Positions 1-4,845 of a stretch of 6,092 nt of DNA are shown here, piece by piece. Below the pieces are notes generated by a model, which did no database searches, was not told the origin of the DNA, and was given only the letters and a program-made list of their open reading frames with translations. The DNA is from Sedimentisphaerales bacterium (GTDB lineage: Bacteria; Planctomycetota; Phycisphaerae; Sedimentisphaerales; SM23-30), in NCBI GenBank assembly GCA_030640865.1, contig DAOWIP010000206.1:1-6092 (forward strand), in the 5' to 3' direction. Position 1 is the stretch's first letter; every line of letters starts with the position of its first letter. Position numbers and translations under genes: made by a program.

Positions 1-2
1 AG

Positions 3-116
3 TTGGTGCAGAAGTATATGAACTGGAATGAAAAATCCAAAGGAGCGATTGTCTTAAAAAAGATATGCGGCATTCTGGTTTTACTGGGTGGCGTCTATAT
101 GATCTACATTGCCTGA
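3..116 (+). CDS. C-terminal end of a CcdA/DsbD-like transmembrane thiol-redox protein (5' partial)
   Basis: An open frame enters from the left edge and ends at TGA 114-116, giving the last 37 residues. They consist of a short basic, polar stretch (NEKSKGAIVLKK) followed by one hydrophobic helix (ICGILVLLGGVYMIYIA) that runs to the C-terminus. This pattern, a Lys-rich loop then a final helix with a GGVY-like motif, is what I know from the last helix of cytochrome c biogenesis protein CcdA and the DsbD membrane domain. Those proteins pass electrons from cytoplasmic thioredoxin to periplasmic thiol proteins. The catalytic cysteines would lie upstream of the window, so the family call rests on the tail alone. 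Another polytopic membrane protein is possible. The next gene starts 37 nt downstream on the same strand, which suggests co-transcription. Confidence 0.55.
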   Translation: MVQKYMNWNEKSKGAIVLKKICGILVLLGGVYMIYIA

Positions 117-137
117 TAAAACCCCTGTGCCTGATAC

Positions 138-146
138 AGGAAAGGA
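138..146 (+). promoter_or_regulatory. Shine-Dalgarno site fixing the start of the Tat flavoprotein
   Basis: The purine run AGGAAAGGA ends 7 nt before the ATG at 154. It supports that ATG over the in-frame TTG at 109, which lies inside the end of the CcdA-like gene, has no comparable site, and would put 15 polar residues in front of the twin-arginine signal. Confidence 0.6.
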
Positions 147-153
147 AAATATT

Positions 154-858
154 ATGTCAAACAAATTAACCAGAAGAATGTTCCTGGGAACTGTGGGGGC
201 AACGGCAGCAGCAGCGGCAACCGCCAATGACGTTTCGGCTGCGTCCGACAAAAAGCCTTCGGAAAAAATTCTTATAGCAGGCGTCTCGTGCAGTCCCAGA
301 AAGGGCAAGACCACGGCTACGGCTGTTAAGGCAGCGCTCGATGCCGCCGAACAGGTCGATCCACGCATCGAAATTGAGATGATCGATCTTGGAGGGTTGG
401 AAATCGCGGGCTGGTCCGGCGGTGCCAAGCCGGATAAGAGTCAACAAATCAACGATGACTTCAAGCCGATTCTTACCACACTACGCAATCCCTCACTGGG
501 CGGCCTGATCATCGGCTCACCTGTTTATTTCCGCACTATGAGCGCGCTGTGCAAGGTGTTCCTGGAACGCTGCGCAGTCCTTCGTAAGCCCGAACTCCTT
601 CTGGCCGACAAGCCGGTCGGGGCACTGGCGGTCGGCAGCTTTCGCAATGGAGGCCAGGAACTGGCTATCGAGCATATCCAAACTGTTATGCTCTGTCATG
701 AAATGATGATTGTCGGAGGCAAACCCAAAGCCCATCAGGGAGCGACACTATGGAACTTTGCCAATGATGACATTACAAAAGACGAATTGGGTATGGACAC
801 CGCGAGGAAACTCGGTATTCGTGTTGCCGAGGCGGCTATTCGACTCGATGAAAAATAG
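154..858 (+). CDS. Tat-exported flavodoxin-fold protein, NADPH-dependent FMN reductase/iron-sulfur flavoprotein family
   Basis: The protein is 234 residues from ATG 154. Residues 1-30 form a textbook twin-arginine signal: LTRRMFLGT with R7 and R8, an Ala-rich hydrophobic stretch, and a VSA|AS-like cleavage site near residue 29. The mature part has a flavodoxin-like fold. A beta strand leads into the FMN-phosphate loop GVSCSPRKGKTT (43-54). GLIIGSPVYFRTMSALCKVF (117-136) matches the family's GSPVYxxxxSAxxKxFxDR element. GALAVGSFRNGGQE (156-169) and the MMIVGG strand (184-189) match the segments near the flavin in this family. The Cys cluster that binds 4Fe-4S in archaeal Isf proteins is not visible. 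Family members are usually cytoplasmic and use NAD(P)H, so export is odd: an extracytoplasmic member would need another electron donor, and the CcdA-like gene just upstream is a possible link. The fold and the signal peptide are well supported; the substrate is unknown. Confidence 0.85.
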   Translation: MSNKLTRRMFLGTVGATAAAAATANDVSAASDKKPSEKILIAGVSCSPRKGKTTATAVKAALDAAEQVDPRIEIEMIDLGGLEIAGWSGGAKPDKSQQINDDFKPILTTLRNPSLGGLIIGSPVYFRTMSALCKVFLERCAVLRKPELLLADKPVGALAVGSFRNGGQELAIEHIQTVMLCHEMMIVGGKPKAHQGATLWNFANDDITKDELGMDTARKLGIRVAEAAIRLDEK

Positions 859-875
859 AAAAATACAGAAGAAAC

Positions 876-895
876 CAATGACAAATAATAGAAAG
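876..895 (+). repeat. A-rich interspersed repeat, copy 1 (copy 2 at 3827-3850)
   Basis: CAATGACAAATAATAGAAAG lies just after the flavoprotein stop. A closely related stretch at 3827-3850 differs only by an inserted CAA and an inserted C, and runs into the Shine-Dalgarno of the HDOD gene. Both are low-complexity A-rich DNA, so shared composition could explain part of the match. Confidence 0.35.
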
Positions 896-900
896 CCGCC

Positions 901-939
901 GCAAACTCAATATAAAATATAAAATAAACAATGGGAAAT
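901..939 (+). repeat. Direct repeat, copy 1 (39 bp)
   Basis: The segment starts GCAAACTCAATATAAAATA and ends AACAATGGGAAAT. It is the same as 1456-1487 apart from a 7-bp tandem duplication of TATAAAA and one G/A substitution. The pair brackets about 520 bp holding the small ORF and the hairpin cluster. Confidence 0.8.
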
Positions 940-996
940 TAAAGAAAATAAATACAGAAAGGTGCCACCAAGTTGGAATAGCATAACAGCATTTTT

Positions 997-1020
997 GGGC
1001 GACCACACAGGGGCGCCCCT
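997..1020. repeat. Short GC-rich palindrome, REP/MITE-like
   Basis: AGGGGCGCCCCT at 1009-1020 is a perfect 12-bp palindrome. GGGCG (997-1001) can also pair with CGCCC (1014-1018). The bases CGCCCCTAC resemble the ends (GTAGGGGCG) of short palindromic repeats that I recall being dispersed in many environmental bacterial genomes. This family link is from memory and is not demonstrated by a second copy here. Confidence 0.5.
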
Positions 1021-1228
1021 ACTTGCATAAACTGTGTGTAAAAATGCCACACGGCAGTTGCCTGAAATCAACATGTCCCTATAAGCGGAACCCATTGAAA
1101 TTCCCGGAGTGTTCCCGCCCTTTACATAGTTGCCGCCATAACACCTTTAATTGTAAGTGGTTGCCCTTAAATATAACTTCCGTCTGTCTAATCGGTTTTC
1201 AGGGCACAGACTTTGTATTTATTTCTCC

Positions 1229-1234
1229 AGGAGG
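1229..1234 (+). promoter_or_regulatory. Strong Shine-Dalgarno sequence in the spacer
   Basis: AGGAGG, a full anti-16S match, stands 5 nt before ATG 1240 and 21 nt before ATG 1256. The first ATG opens only 10 codons (MEYRSYGENN, stop 1270-1272). The second ATG opens the 33-codon frame. Such a strong site in otherwise non-coding DNA is the main reason to consider translation here. Confidence 0.35.
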
Positions 1235-1255
1235 CTACAATGGAGTACCGGAGCT

Positions 1256-1357
1256 ATGGAGAAAACAATTAATTATTACAATCTGCTCTGGGCGTTTATG
1301 GGACGCAAGTATCGTTTTCTAATTCTGGCAGCGGCTACCTATGCGGCTATGTGCTGA
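1256..1357 (+). CDS. Possible small membrane protein, 33 aa, or remnant of a longer gene
   Basis: The frame gives MEKTINYYNLLWAFMGRK followed by YRFLILAAATYAAMC and stop, that is, a polar start, one Arg/Lys patch (residues 17-20) and a short hydrophobic tail. I do not recognise a family. The good Shine-Dalgarno at 1229-1234 is correctly spaced for ATG 1240, which opens an overlapping 10-codon frame in a different phase. The two could therefore be translationally coupled, or they could be the frameshifted 5' end of a decayed gene. The hairpin cluster begins 9 nt after the stop. No clear promoter is seen; TTGTAA (1151) and TATAAC (1172) have a poor 15-nt spacing. It may well be chance. Confidence 0.22.
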   Translation: MEKTINYYNLLWAFMGRKYRFLILAAATYAAMC

Positions 1358-1366
1358 TGGGAAATC

Positions 1367-1452
1367 GCGTGGGACATAAACGCTTCCCGCATTCGCGGGA
1401 ATGACCCCCCATTAACATGGGGGGCAAATGAGTGTGTGGGTCATAAACACAC
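1367..1452. repeat. Cluster of four consecutive hairpins
   Basis: Four stem-loops lie almost end to end. A: GCGT 1367-1370 with ACGC 1380-1383. B: TTCCCGC 1384-1390 with GCGGGAA 1395-1401, loop ATTC. C: CCCCCCAT 1405-1412 with ATGGGGGG 1417-1424, loop TAAC. D: GTGTGT 1432-1437 with ACACAC 1447-1452. A and D have near-identical 9-nt loops, GGGACATAA and GGGTCATAA. B resembles the widespread GTCATTCCCGC...GCGGGAA intergenic repeat. This may be a nested set of palindromic repeats or a structured RNA. There is no U-run after any stem, so a simple terminator is unlikely. Confidence 0.6.
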
Positions 1453-1455
1453 CAC

Positions 1456-1487
1456 GCAAACTCAATATAAAATAAACAATGAGAAAT
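1456..1487 (+). repeat. Direct repeat, copy 2 (32 bp)
   Basis: This is the shorter copy of the repeat at 901-939. It lacks the 7-bp TATAAAA duplication and has GAGAAAT in place of GGGAAAT. It begins 4 nt after the hairpin cluster ends. Confidence 0.8.
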
Positions 1488-1516
1488 GGAAGAAGAGAGG
1501 AGAGATGACGAATGTG

Positions 1517-1544
1517 AACATCAAACATTCAACATTCAACATCG
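1517..1544 (+). repeat. Heptamer tandem repeat (4 units)
   Basis: Four contiguous 7-mers read AACATCA, AACATTC, AACATTC and AACATCG. The tract is too short and non-coding to assign a function. It could arise by slippage or belong to an interspersed repeat family. Confidence 0.6.
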
Positions 1545-1557
1545 AATAAAAAAATAA

Positions 1558-1576
1558 CGTGGGTCGCTGACCCACG
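1558..1576. repeat. Perfect 8-bp hairpin CGTGGGTC/GACCCACG
   Basis: CGTGGGTC (1558-1565) pairs with GACCCACG (1569-1576) around a GCT loop. AATA (1553-1556) and TATT (1578-1581) can extend it past one mismatch. It shares the CGTGGG core with the stem-loops near 1367, 1432 and 3363. A weak CTCT/AGAG stem follows at 1584-1596, then the terminator-like stem. Confidence 0.55.
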
Positions 1577-1607
1577 CTATTTGCTCTTGCCCAGAGAGGA
1601 AAATCTT

Positions 1608-1634
1608 AAGCCCGTGTTACACGGGCTTCTTTCT
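1608..1634. terminator. Intrinsic-terminator-like stem-loop, possibly bidirectional
   Basis: AAGCCCGTG (1608-1616) and CACGGGCTT (1620-1628) form a perfect 9-bp stem with a TTA loop. On the plus strand it is followed by CTTTCT. On the minus strand it is followed by AAGATTTTC. Neither U-run is ideal, but the stem is strong. On the minus strand it would end pepA transcripts about 150 nt after the stop codon. On the plus strand it would close any transcript from the spacer. Confidence 0.55.
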
Positions 1635-1710
1635 GCGCGTTTTACGTTTTCGTCAAAAACACAAATTCCTAATCGTTTAAATTAACCACCTTCGGCGGGA
1701 TTTCTGTACC

Positions 1711-1727
1711 GCTGGCGTCTCGCCGGC
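1711..1727. repeat. Short palindromic repeat next to the pepA 3' end
   Basis: GCTGGCG and CGCCGGC form a 7-bp stem (one G-T wobble) with a TCT loop. A related element, CCGGCG-TGT-CGCCGG, sits on the other side of pepA at 3464-3478. Together they look like two members of one short repeat family. It may also help terminate pepA mRNA, though no U-run follows. Confidence 0.45.
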
Positions 1728-1779
1728 AAAAGCAGAAGATGCGGACGGGACGGCTGCGGTACATTCAGAAAACAAATTC

Positions 1780-3324
1780 CTAACACCTTCTAATACATTC
1801 CACTACCAGCCGTACTCCGAATCCAGTCGCTCCGATCTCACGCCAGGGTTTTTCCCTGTCTGTGTCGGCCACTGCCGCGATGTCAATATGAACCCAGGGC
1901 ACATCACCGACAAATTCGCCCAGAAACGCCGCCGCCGTGCACGAACCAGCTTTGCGATCACCCGTGTTTTTGAGATCGGCTATTTTACTTTTCATCTGTT
2001 CGAGGTATTCCGGTCCAGACGGCATTGCCCAGACCGCCTCGCCGCTCACCTCGGCTGCCTTTTCAATTTTCTTTTTCAGCGCATCATTATTGCCGAATAA
2101 CCCCGCGTTATGTTCACCAAGAGCGACAACGCATGCGCCCGTCAATGTAGCCATATCGATTATCGCTGCGGGTTTCATCTTTGCCGCGTACGCCAGTGCA
2201 TCGCTTAATATCATTCTCCCTTCGGCATCAGTGTTTTGCACTTCTACTGTCTTGCCGCTGTAGGTCCGTATGATGTCGCCCGGCCGATAGCTCGTTTGGC
2301 TGGGTAGATTCTCAGCCGTCGGTATCAGGCCCACCACATTCAACGGCAGTTTTAACTGGGCCACAACCGTCATAATGCCAAGTACCGCGCAGCCGCCGGC
2401 CTTGTCGAACTTCATTTCCTCCATCTTTGCCGACGGCTTGAGACTGATGCCACCACTGTCGAACGTAATCGCCTTGCCAACTACCACCACATCAGGCCCT
2501 GTTACCGCCTTGCCACGCGCGGCACTACCCTTTCGGCCCTTATGCTCCAACATAATCAATCGCGGCTTATTAGCCGAGCCGCCTCCGACCGCCAATATGG
2601 CGTTCATTCCCATTTCCACCAAATGTCTGTCATTAAAAACCCTGCATTTCAGGCCAAACTGACGTGCTATCTTCTTTGCTTCGCGTCCCAGTAACGGCGG
2701 ATTAATTTCATTGCCCGGCTTATTAGCCACCGCCCTTGCACGGTTCTGGCCCTGACCCAGAATTGTCCCTGTTTTCCGACCTCGGTTCAGCTTTAACACC
2801 GCGGCGGCCTTCGGCTCCACGATAGATACCCGCACAGTACCCACTTCCTTCGATTCCTTGTCGGCGGACAGATAATCCTGATATTTATAGCGCCCTACGA
2901 TGGCCCCTTCCGCTAATACCCGCCCCGCTGTCTCGGCGTCTATCTTCGCCGGCACAACAGTATGCAACGCCAGTCCCAACCGGCCCGCCCCCAGTTTGTC
3001 CGCTAAGCGTGCCGCTGTACCCGCCGCCTGCCGCAGGACAGCCGGCTCAATTTTGTCTTTCCTGCCCAGCCCAACCATCAAAATCCGTCGGCAACCAACT
3101 CGGCCGGTCCTGTATAAAACCGTTGTTTCGTTTGCCTTACCCTTAAAGTCCCCCAACCTCAGTATGTCCCTTATTGCCCCCCCTACCGCCTTGTCCAGAT
3201 TCGCGTATTCACTCGGCACCCGTTTAGTACCCTCGAACAGTCCTACCGTCAGAATATCTCCATCGTACCGATGTAGCTGAAGCTGCTTTACCATAACACT
3301 TGTTTGTTTCGCTTGTCTAATCAT
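1780..3324 (-). CDS. pepA: Leucyl aminopeptidase, M17 family (cytosol aminopeptidase)
   Basis: This is a complete 514-residue protein, the usual length for M17 enzymes. These are hexameric cytoplasmic two-metal aminopeptidases that remove N-terminal residues, leucine preferred, from peptides. An N-terminal macro-like domain (about 12-195) leads into the catalytic domain. The metal and catalytic set is intact: K284 and D289 in VGKAITFDSGG, K296 in SLKPS, D307 in KFDKAGG, and D366, E368 and R370 in NTDAEGR, the family signature, followed by MILSDALAYA. DMATLTGACVVALG (390-403) and the C-terminal WREIGATGFGVRLVVE region also match the family. The start at 3324 is chosen because AGGAG lies 9 nt upstream; M11 is a weaker alternative without such a site. 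It is transcribed divergently from the HDOD gene. Some PepA proteins also bind DNA, but nothing here tests that. Confidence 0.96.
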   Translation of the reverse strand: MIRQAKQTSVMVKQLQLHRYDGDILTVGLFEGTKRVPSEYANLDKAVGGAIRDILRLGDFKGKANETTVLYRTGRVGCRRILMVGLGRKDKIEPAVLRQAAGTAARLADKLGAGRLGLALHTVVPAKIDAETAGRVLAEGAIVGRYKYQDYLSADKESKEVGTVRVSIVEPKAAAVLKLNRGRKTGTILGQGQNRARAVANKPGNEINPPLLGREAKKIARQFGLKCRVFNDRHLVEMGMNAILAVGGGSANKPRLIMLEHKGRKGSAARGKAVTGPDVVVVGKAITFDSGGISLKPSAKMEEMKFDKAGGCAVLGIMTVVAQLKLPLNVVGLIPTAENLPSQTSYRPGDIIRTYSGKTVEVQNTDAEGRMILSDALAYAAKMKPAAIIDMATLTGACVVALGEHNAGLFGNNDALKKKIEKAAEVSGEAVWAMPSGPEYLEQMKSKIADLKNTGDRKAGSCTAAAFLGEFVGDVPWVHIDIAAVADTDREKPWREIGATGFGVRLVVECIRRC

Positions 3325-3333
3325 ATAATTATG

Positions 3334-3338
3334 CTCCT
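3334..3338 (-). promoter_or_regulatory. Shine-Dalgarno site of pepA
   Basis: CTCCT on the plus strand reads AGGAG on the minus strand, 9 nt before the ATG at 3324. It decides the start over the internal Met codon 10 residues later. Confidence 0.65.
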
Positions 3339-3341
3339 ATC

Positions 3342-3403
3342 ACTAAATCAAAAGAAAAACACGTGGGGTAAGACCCCACCCTACAAGACTAAATCAAAAG
3401 AAA
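3342..3403. repeat. 16-bp direct repeat flanking a hairpin
   Basis: ACTAAATCAAAAGAAA occurs at 3342-3357 and 3388-3403, identical. Between the copies lies the stem-loop GTGGGGT (3363-3369), AAG loop, ACCCCAC (3373-3379), followed by CCTAC. This arrangement resembles a small palindromic element bracketed by a duplication, or a one-step tandem duplication. It lies in the 5' leader or promoter region of pepA, 18 nt from its start codon. Confidence 0.7.
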
Positions 3404-3404
3404 T

Positions 3405-3423
3405 CCATCGGTTATGCCGGTGG
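3405..3423. repeat. Hairpin CCATCGG/CCGGTGG
   Basis: A 7-bp stem with one T-G wobble and a TTATG loop lies 1 nt after the second 16-bp direct repeat. It has no U-run and its function is unknown. Confidence 0.45.
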
Positions 3424-3463
3424 TTGCTGATTATTTAGTTGCTGTTGCGTAAAACGTGTGCCT

Positions 3464-3478
3464 CCGGCGTGTCGCCGG
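3464..3478. repeat. Short palindromic repeat CCGGCG-TGT-CGCCGG
   Basis: This perfect 6-bp stem has a 3-nt loop. It is related to the element at 1711-1727 on the far side of pepA (GCTGGCG-TCT-CGCCGGC), sharing stem core and loop length. Confidence 0.5.
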
Positions 3479-3504
3479 GAAACTACGTAAAGAACGTAAT
3501 AAAA

Positions 3505-3523
3505 CACGGCCGATACGGCCGTG
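3505..3523. repeat. Perfect 8-bp hairpin CACGGCCG-ATA-CGGCCGTG
   Basis: This is a GC-rich inverted repeat in AT-rich surroundings, followed by CATTATATTTTATC on the plus strand. It could act as a terminator for a plus-strand RNA or as a protein-binding palindrome. No plus-strand gene precedes it closely, so a terminator role is not obvious. Confidence 0.5.
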
Positions 3524-3727
3524 GCACATTATATTTTATCTTTCGCAACAGATATTATTTATCAATCTGTTTTACCTGTCAAGGAATATATCCGATCATA
3601 AAGCAATTCGGCCGCGTCCCATAATCTTTATTCTACTTGAAAAAAATCACAACTTTTTTTCCTGTTGGCCGCGATTAACCCCATTAGTAATATCAACATA
3701 CCCATTTTTGTTTTCGGCATCGCGGAT

Positions 3728-3757
3728 TTGACTGCTCGCGCTCGATACAGCTACAAA
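3728..3757 (+). promoter_or_regulatory. Candidate sigma70-type promoter for the HDOD gene
   Basis: TTGACT (3728-3733) and TACAAA (3752-3757) are separated by 18 nt. This would place a start site near 3764 and a leader of about 95 nt. The -10 is a weak match, so this is only a candidate. Confidence 0.3.
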
Positions 3758-3859
3758 GTAAGCCGATATGAATGATGAAACCCCCACAGGGAAAACAATT
3801 GAACATTTAAGATCGTGTACGACAAACAATGACAACAAATAATACGAAAGGACCAAACC

Positions 3860-4780
3860 ATGATCCCGGAATCATCTTCGAATAATGATGTTCTTACTGC
3901 GCGAGACCCCCATGAATTACTGCATATATTCGAATCAGCCGAAGACCTGCCCACTCTGCCGGAGGTGGCTATTCACCTTCAGGAAGTGGTGAACGACCCC
4001 GACAGCAGCGCCAAAGACGTCGCAGCTATTATCGAGGAAGACCCGGCCATTGCCACTCGTGTTTTGAAGATGGTCAATTCGGTTTTTTACGCCCCGGCCC
4101 GCGGCTCTGAGATTACCCATCTCCAGCCCGCTATTTCCCGTCTTGGCTTTGTTACCGTTACAAATATCGCTTTGAGTACCAGTATCTTCAAGGCGTTCTC
4201 GCGTAATCAGAGGCCTGTTTTCGATCGCCGTGAGTTTTGGCGCCACAGTATAACCGTCGGCATAATCACCACGGTTTTACAGGATTTCTGCCAGGACCAA
4301 ATCAATCAGCAGATTACCCGCGATGTCGCTCACCTGAGCGGCATAGTACACGATATGGGAAAGATTCTCTTCGAACGCTATGCCAACGGCGAGTTTCATC
4401 AGGCTATCACAAGCGCCCGTGCCGCCGATATTTCCACTATTAAGGAAGAGGCCCGTTTTATCGGTATGGGTCATGATGAGGCCGGCGCCTGGCTCGCCGG
4501 TAAATGGAAACTCGCCCAGGAAATCAAAGACGTCATCCGCTGGCATCACGATCCCCTGTCTTGTCCGGAAGTCGAGCATCAGCCCCTTATCAAGCTCGTA
4601 CACATGGCCGATTACATCTGCCACAATCAGGGACTGGGCGACAGCGGTAATCAGTCGCCTACCTACGACAACCGTGTCCGCGAGGAGTTGGCCCTTACGC
4701 CAGAGAAAATCGCGGAGATTATGGATGTAGTCGAGGAAGAGGCATCAAAATCCGAAGTACTTCTTTCTCTGTCCGAATAA
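3860..4780 (+). CDS. HDOD-domain signalling protein
   Basis: This is a complete 306-residue cytoplasmic protein with no membrane segment or signal. GAAAGGA, 7 nt before ATG 3860, sets the start. A single HDOD domain spans about 27-235: LPTLPEVAIHLQEVVNDPDS (30-49) and the DPAIATRVLKMVNSVFY segment (61-77) match the family's opening, then AISRLGFVTVTNIALS (91-106). The HD-superfamily residues look kept, unlike in many HDOD proteins: H129 (WRHS), H164-D165 (VHDMGK), H205 (GHDEAG), H229-H230 (WHHDP) and possibly D251. HDOD proteins act in bacterial signalling, often alongside cyclic-di-GMP or chemotaxis circuits, and most have no shown enzyme activity. There is no GYP motif, so HD-GYP phosphodiesterase activity is not expected. 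No fused receiver or GGDEF domain is present. The next gene lies downstream on the same strand, but the gap is large enough that an operon is uncertain. Confidence 0.92.
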   Translation: MIPESSSNNDVLTARDPHELLHIFESAEDLPTLPEVAIHLQEVVNDPDSSAKDVAAIIEEDPAIATRVLKMVNSVFYAPARGSEITHLQPAISRLGFVTVTNIALSTSIFKAFSRNQRPVFDRREFWRHSITVGIITTVLQDFCQDQINQQITRDVAHLSGIVHDMGKILFERYANGEFHQAITSARAADISTIKEEARFIGMGHDEAGAWLAGKWKLAQEIKDVIRWHHDPLSCPEVEHQPLIKLVHMADYICHNQGLGDSGNQSPTYDNRVREELALTPEKIAEIMDVVEEEASKSEVLLSLSE

Positions 4781-4801
4781 ATATAACTCGACGACAATTT
4801 G

Positions 4802-4837
4802 CCTTCCTCCACCATTATCACGTGGTGCAATGGAAGG
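4802..4837 (+). promoter_or_regulatory. Interrupted hairpin overlapping a Shine-Dalgarno site
   Basis: CCTTCC (4802-4807) can pair with GGAAGG (4832-4837), and inside it CACCA (4810-4814) with TGGTG (4823-4827). The right arm overlaps GGGAG (4836-4840), the ribosome site 5 nt before ATG 4846. The structure could mask translation initiation of the downstream frame. There is no known riboswitch match that I can see. Confidence 0.3.
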
Positions 4838-4845
4838 GAGAAAAG

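Larger units (their letters stand above)
859..1779. other. Gene-poor, repeat-rich intergenic spacer (0.92 kb)
   Basis: No convincing long coding region occurs here on either strand. The open frames present (for example 1023-1322) give composition-biased peptides with no recognisable domain. The spacer is A-rich at its left end (859-960), then holds a GC-rich palindrome (997-1020), a small ORF with a good Shine-Dalgarno (1229-1357), four adjacent hairpins (1367-1452), a second copy of an A-rich direct repeat (1456-1487), a heptamer tandem (1517-1544), a three-hairpin block ending in a terminator-like stem (1558-1634), and a further hairpin (1711-1727) just past the 3' end of pepA. The 12-mer ACAAATTCCTAA occurs at 1661-1672 and again at 1772-1783, over the pepA stop. 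I see no tRNA-like T-loop or rRNA sequence. Confidence 0.7.
3325..3859. other. Divergent intergenic region between pepA and the HDOD gene
   Basis: These 535 bp carry the 5' signals of both flanking genes. The pepA-proximal half holds the 16-bp direct repeat and four hairpins. The HDOD-proximal half is AT-rich, with TTTTTTT near 3653-3659 and a possible promoter at 3728-3757. ATG 3768 opens a 24-codon frame (MNDETPTGKTIEHLRSC..., stop 3840-3842) with no Shine-Dalgarno. I do not call it a gene. No longer frame in this stretch gives a recognisable protein. Confidence 0.6.

Noticed and set aside
81..447. Minus-strand open frames opposite the flavoprotein gene
   Set aside because: They overlap a gene with clear family motifs, and their translations are low-complexity (Ala- and Ser-rich) with no domain.
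1023..1322. 99-codon plus-strand open frame in the spacer
   Set aside because: It begins at the edge of a palindromic repeat, has no Shine-Dalgarno, and its peptide shows no domain or coherent composition. It runs out of phase through the better-supported small ORF.
1367..1487. CRISPR array or integron attC sites
   Set aside because: The hairpins differ in sequence, there are no regularly spaced identical repeats, and no cas or integrase gene is present.
859..1779. tRNA or rRNA gene in the large spacer
   Set aside because: I find no GTTCGA-type T-loop with matching arms and no rRNA-like segment on either strand.
1888..3280. Several plus-strand open frames inside pepA
   Set aside because: They are antisense shadows of a complete M17 enzyme with intact catalytic residues.
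3439..3731. Open frames of 61 and 91 codons in the divergent region
   Set aside because: They read through hairpins, lack ribosome sites and give no recognisable protein.
3768..3842. 24-codon frame just before the HDOD gene, considered as a leader peptide
   Set aside because: It has no Shine-Dalgarno, no run of regulatory codons and no terminator/antiterminator pair before the HDOD start. It also overlaps an A-rich repeat.
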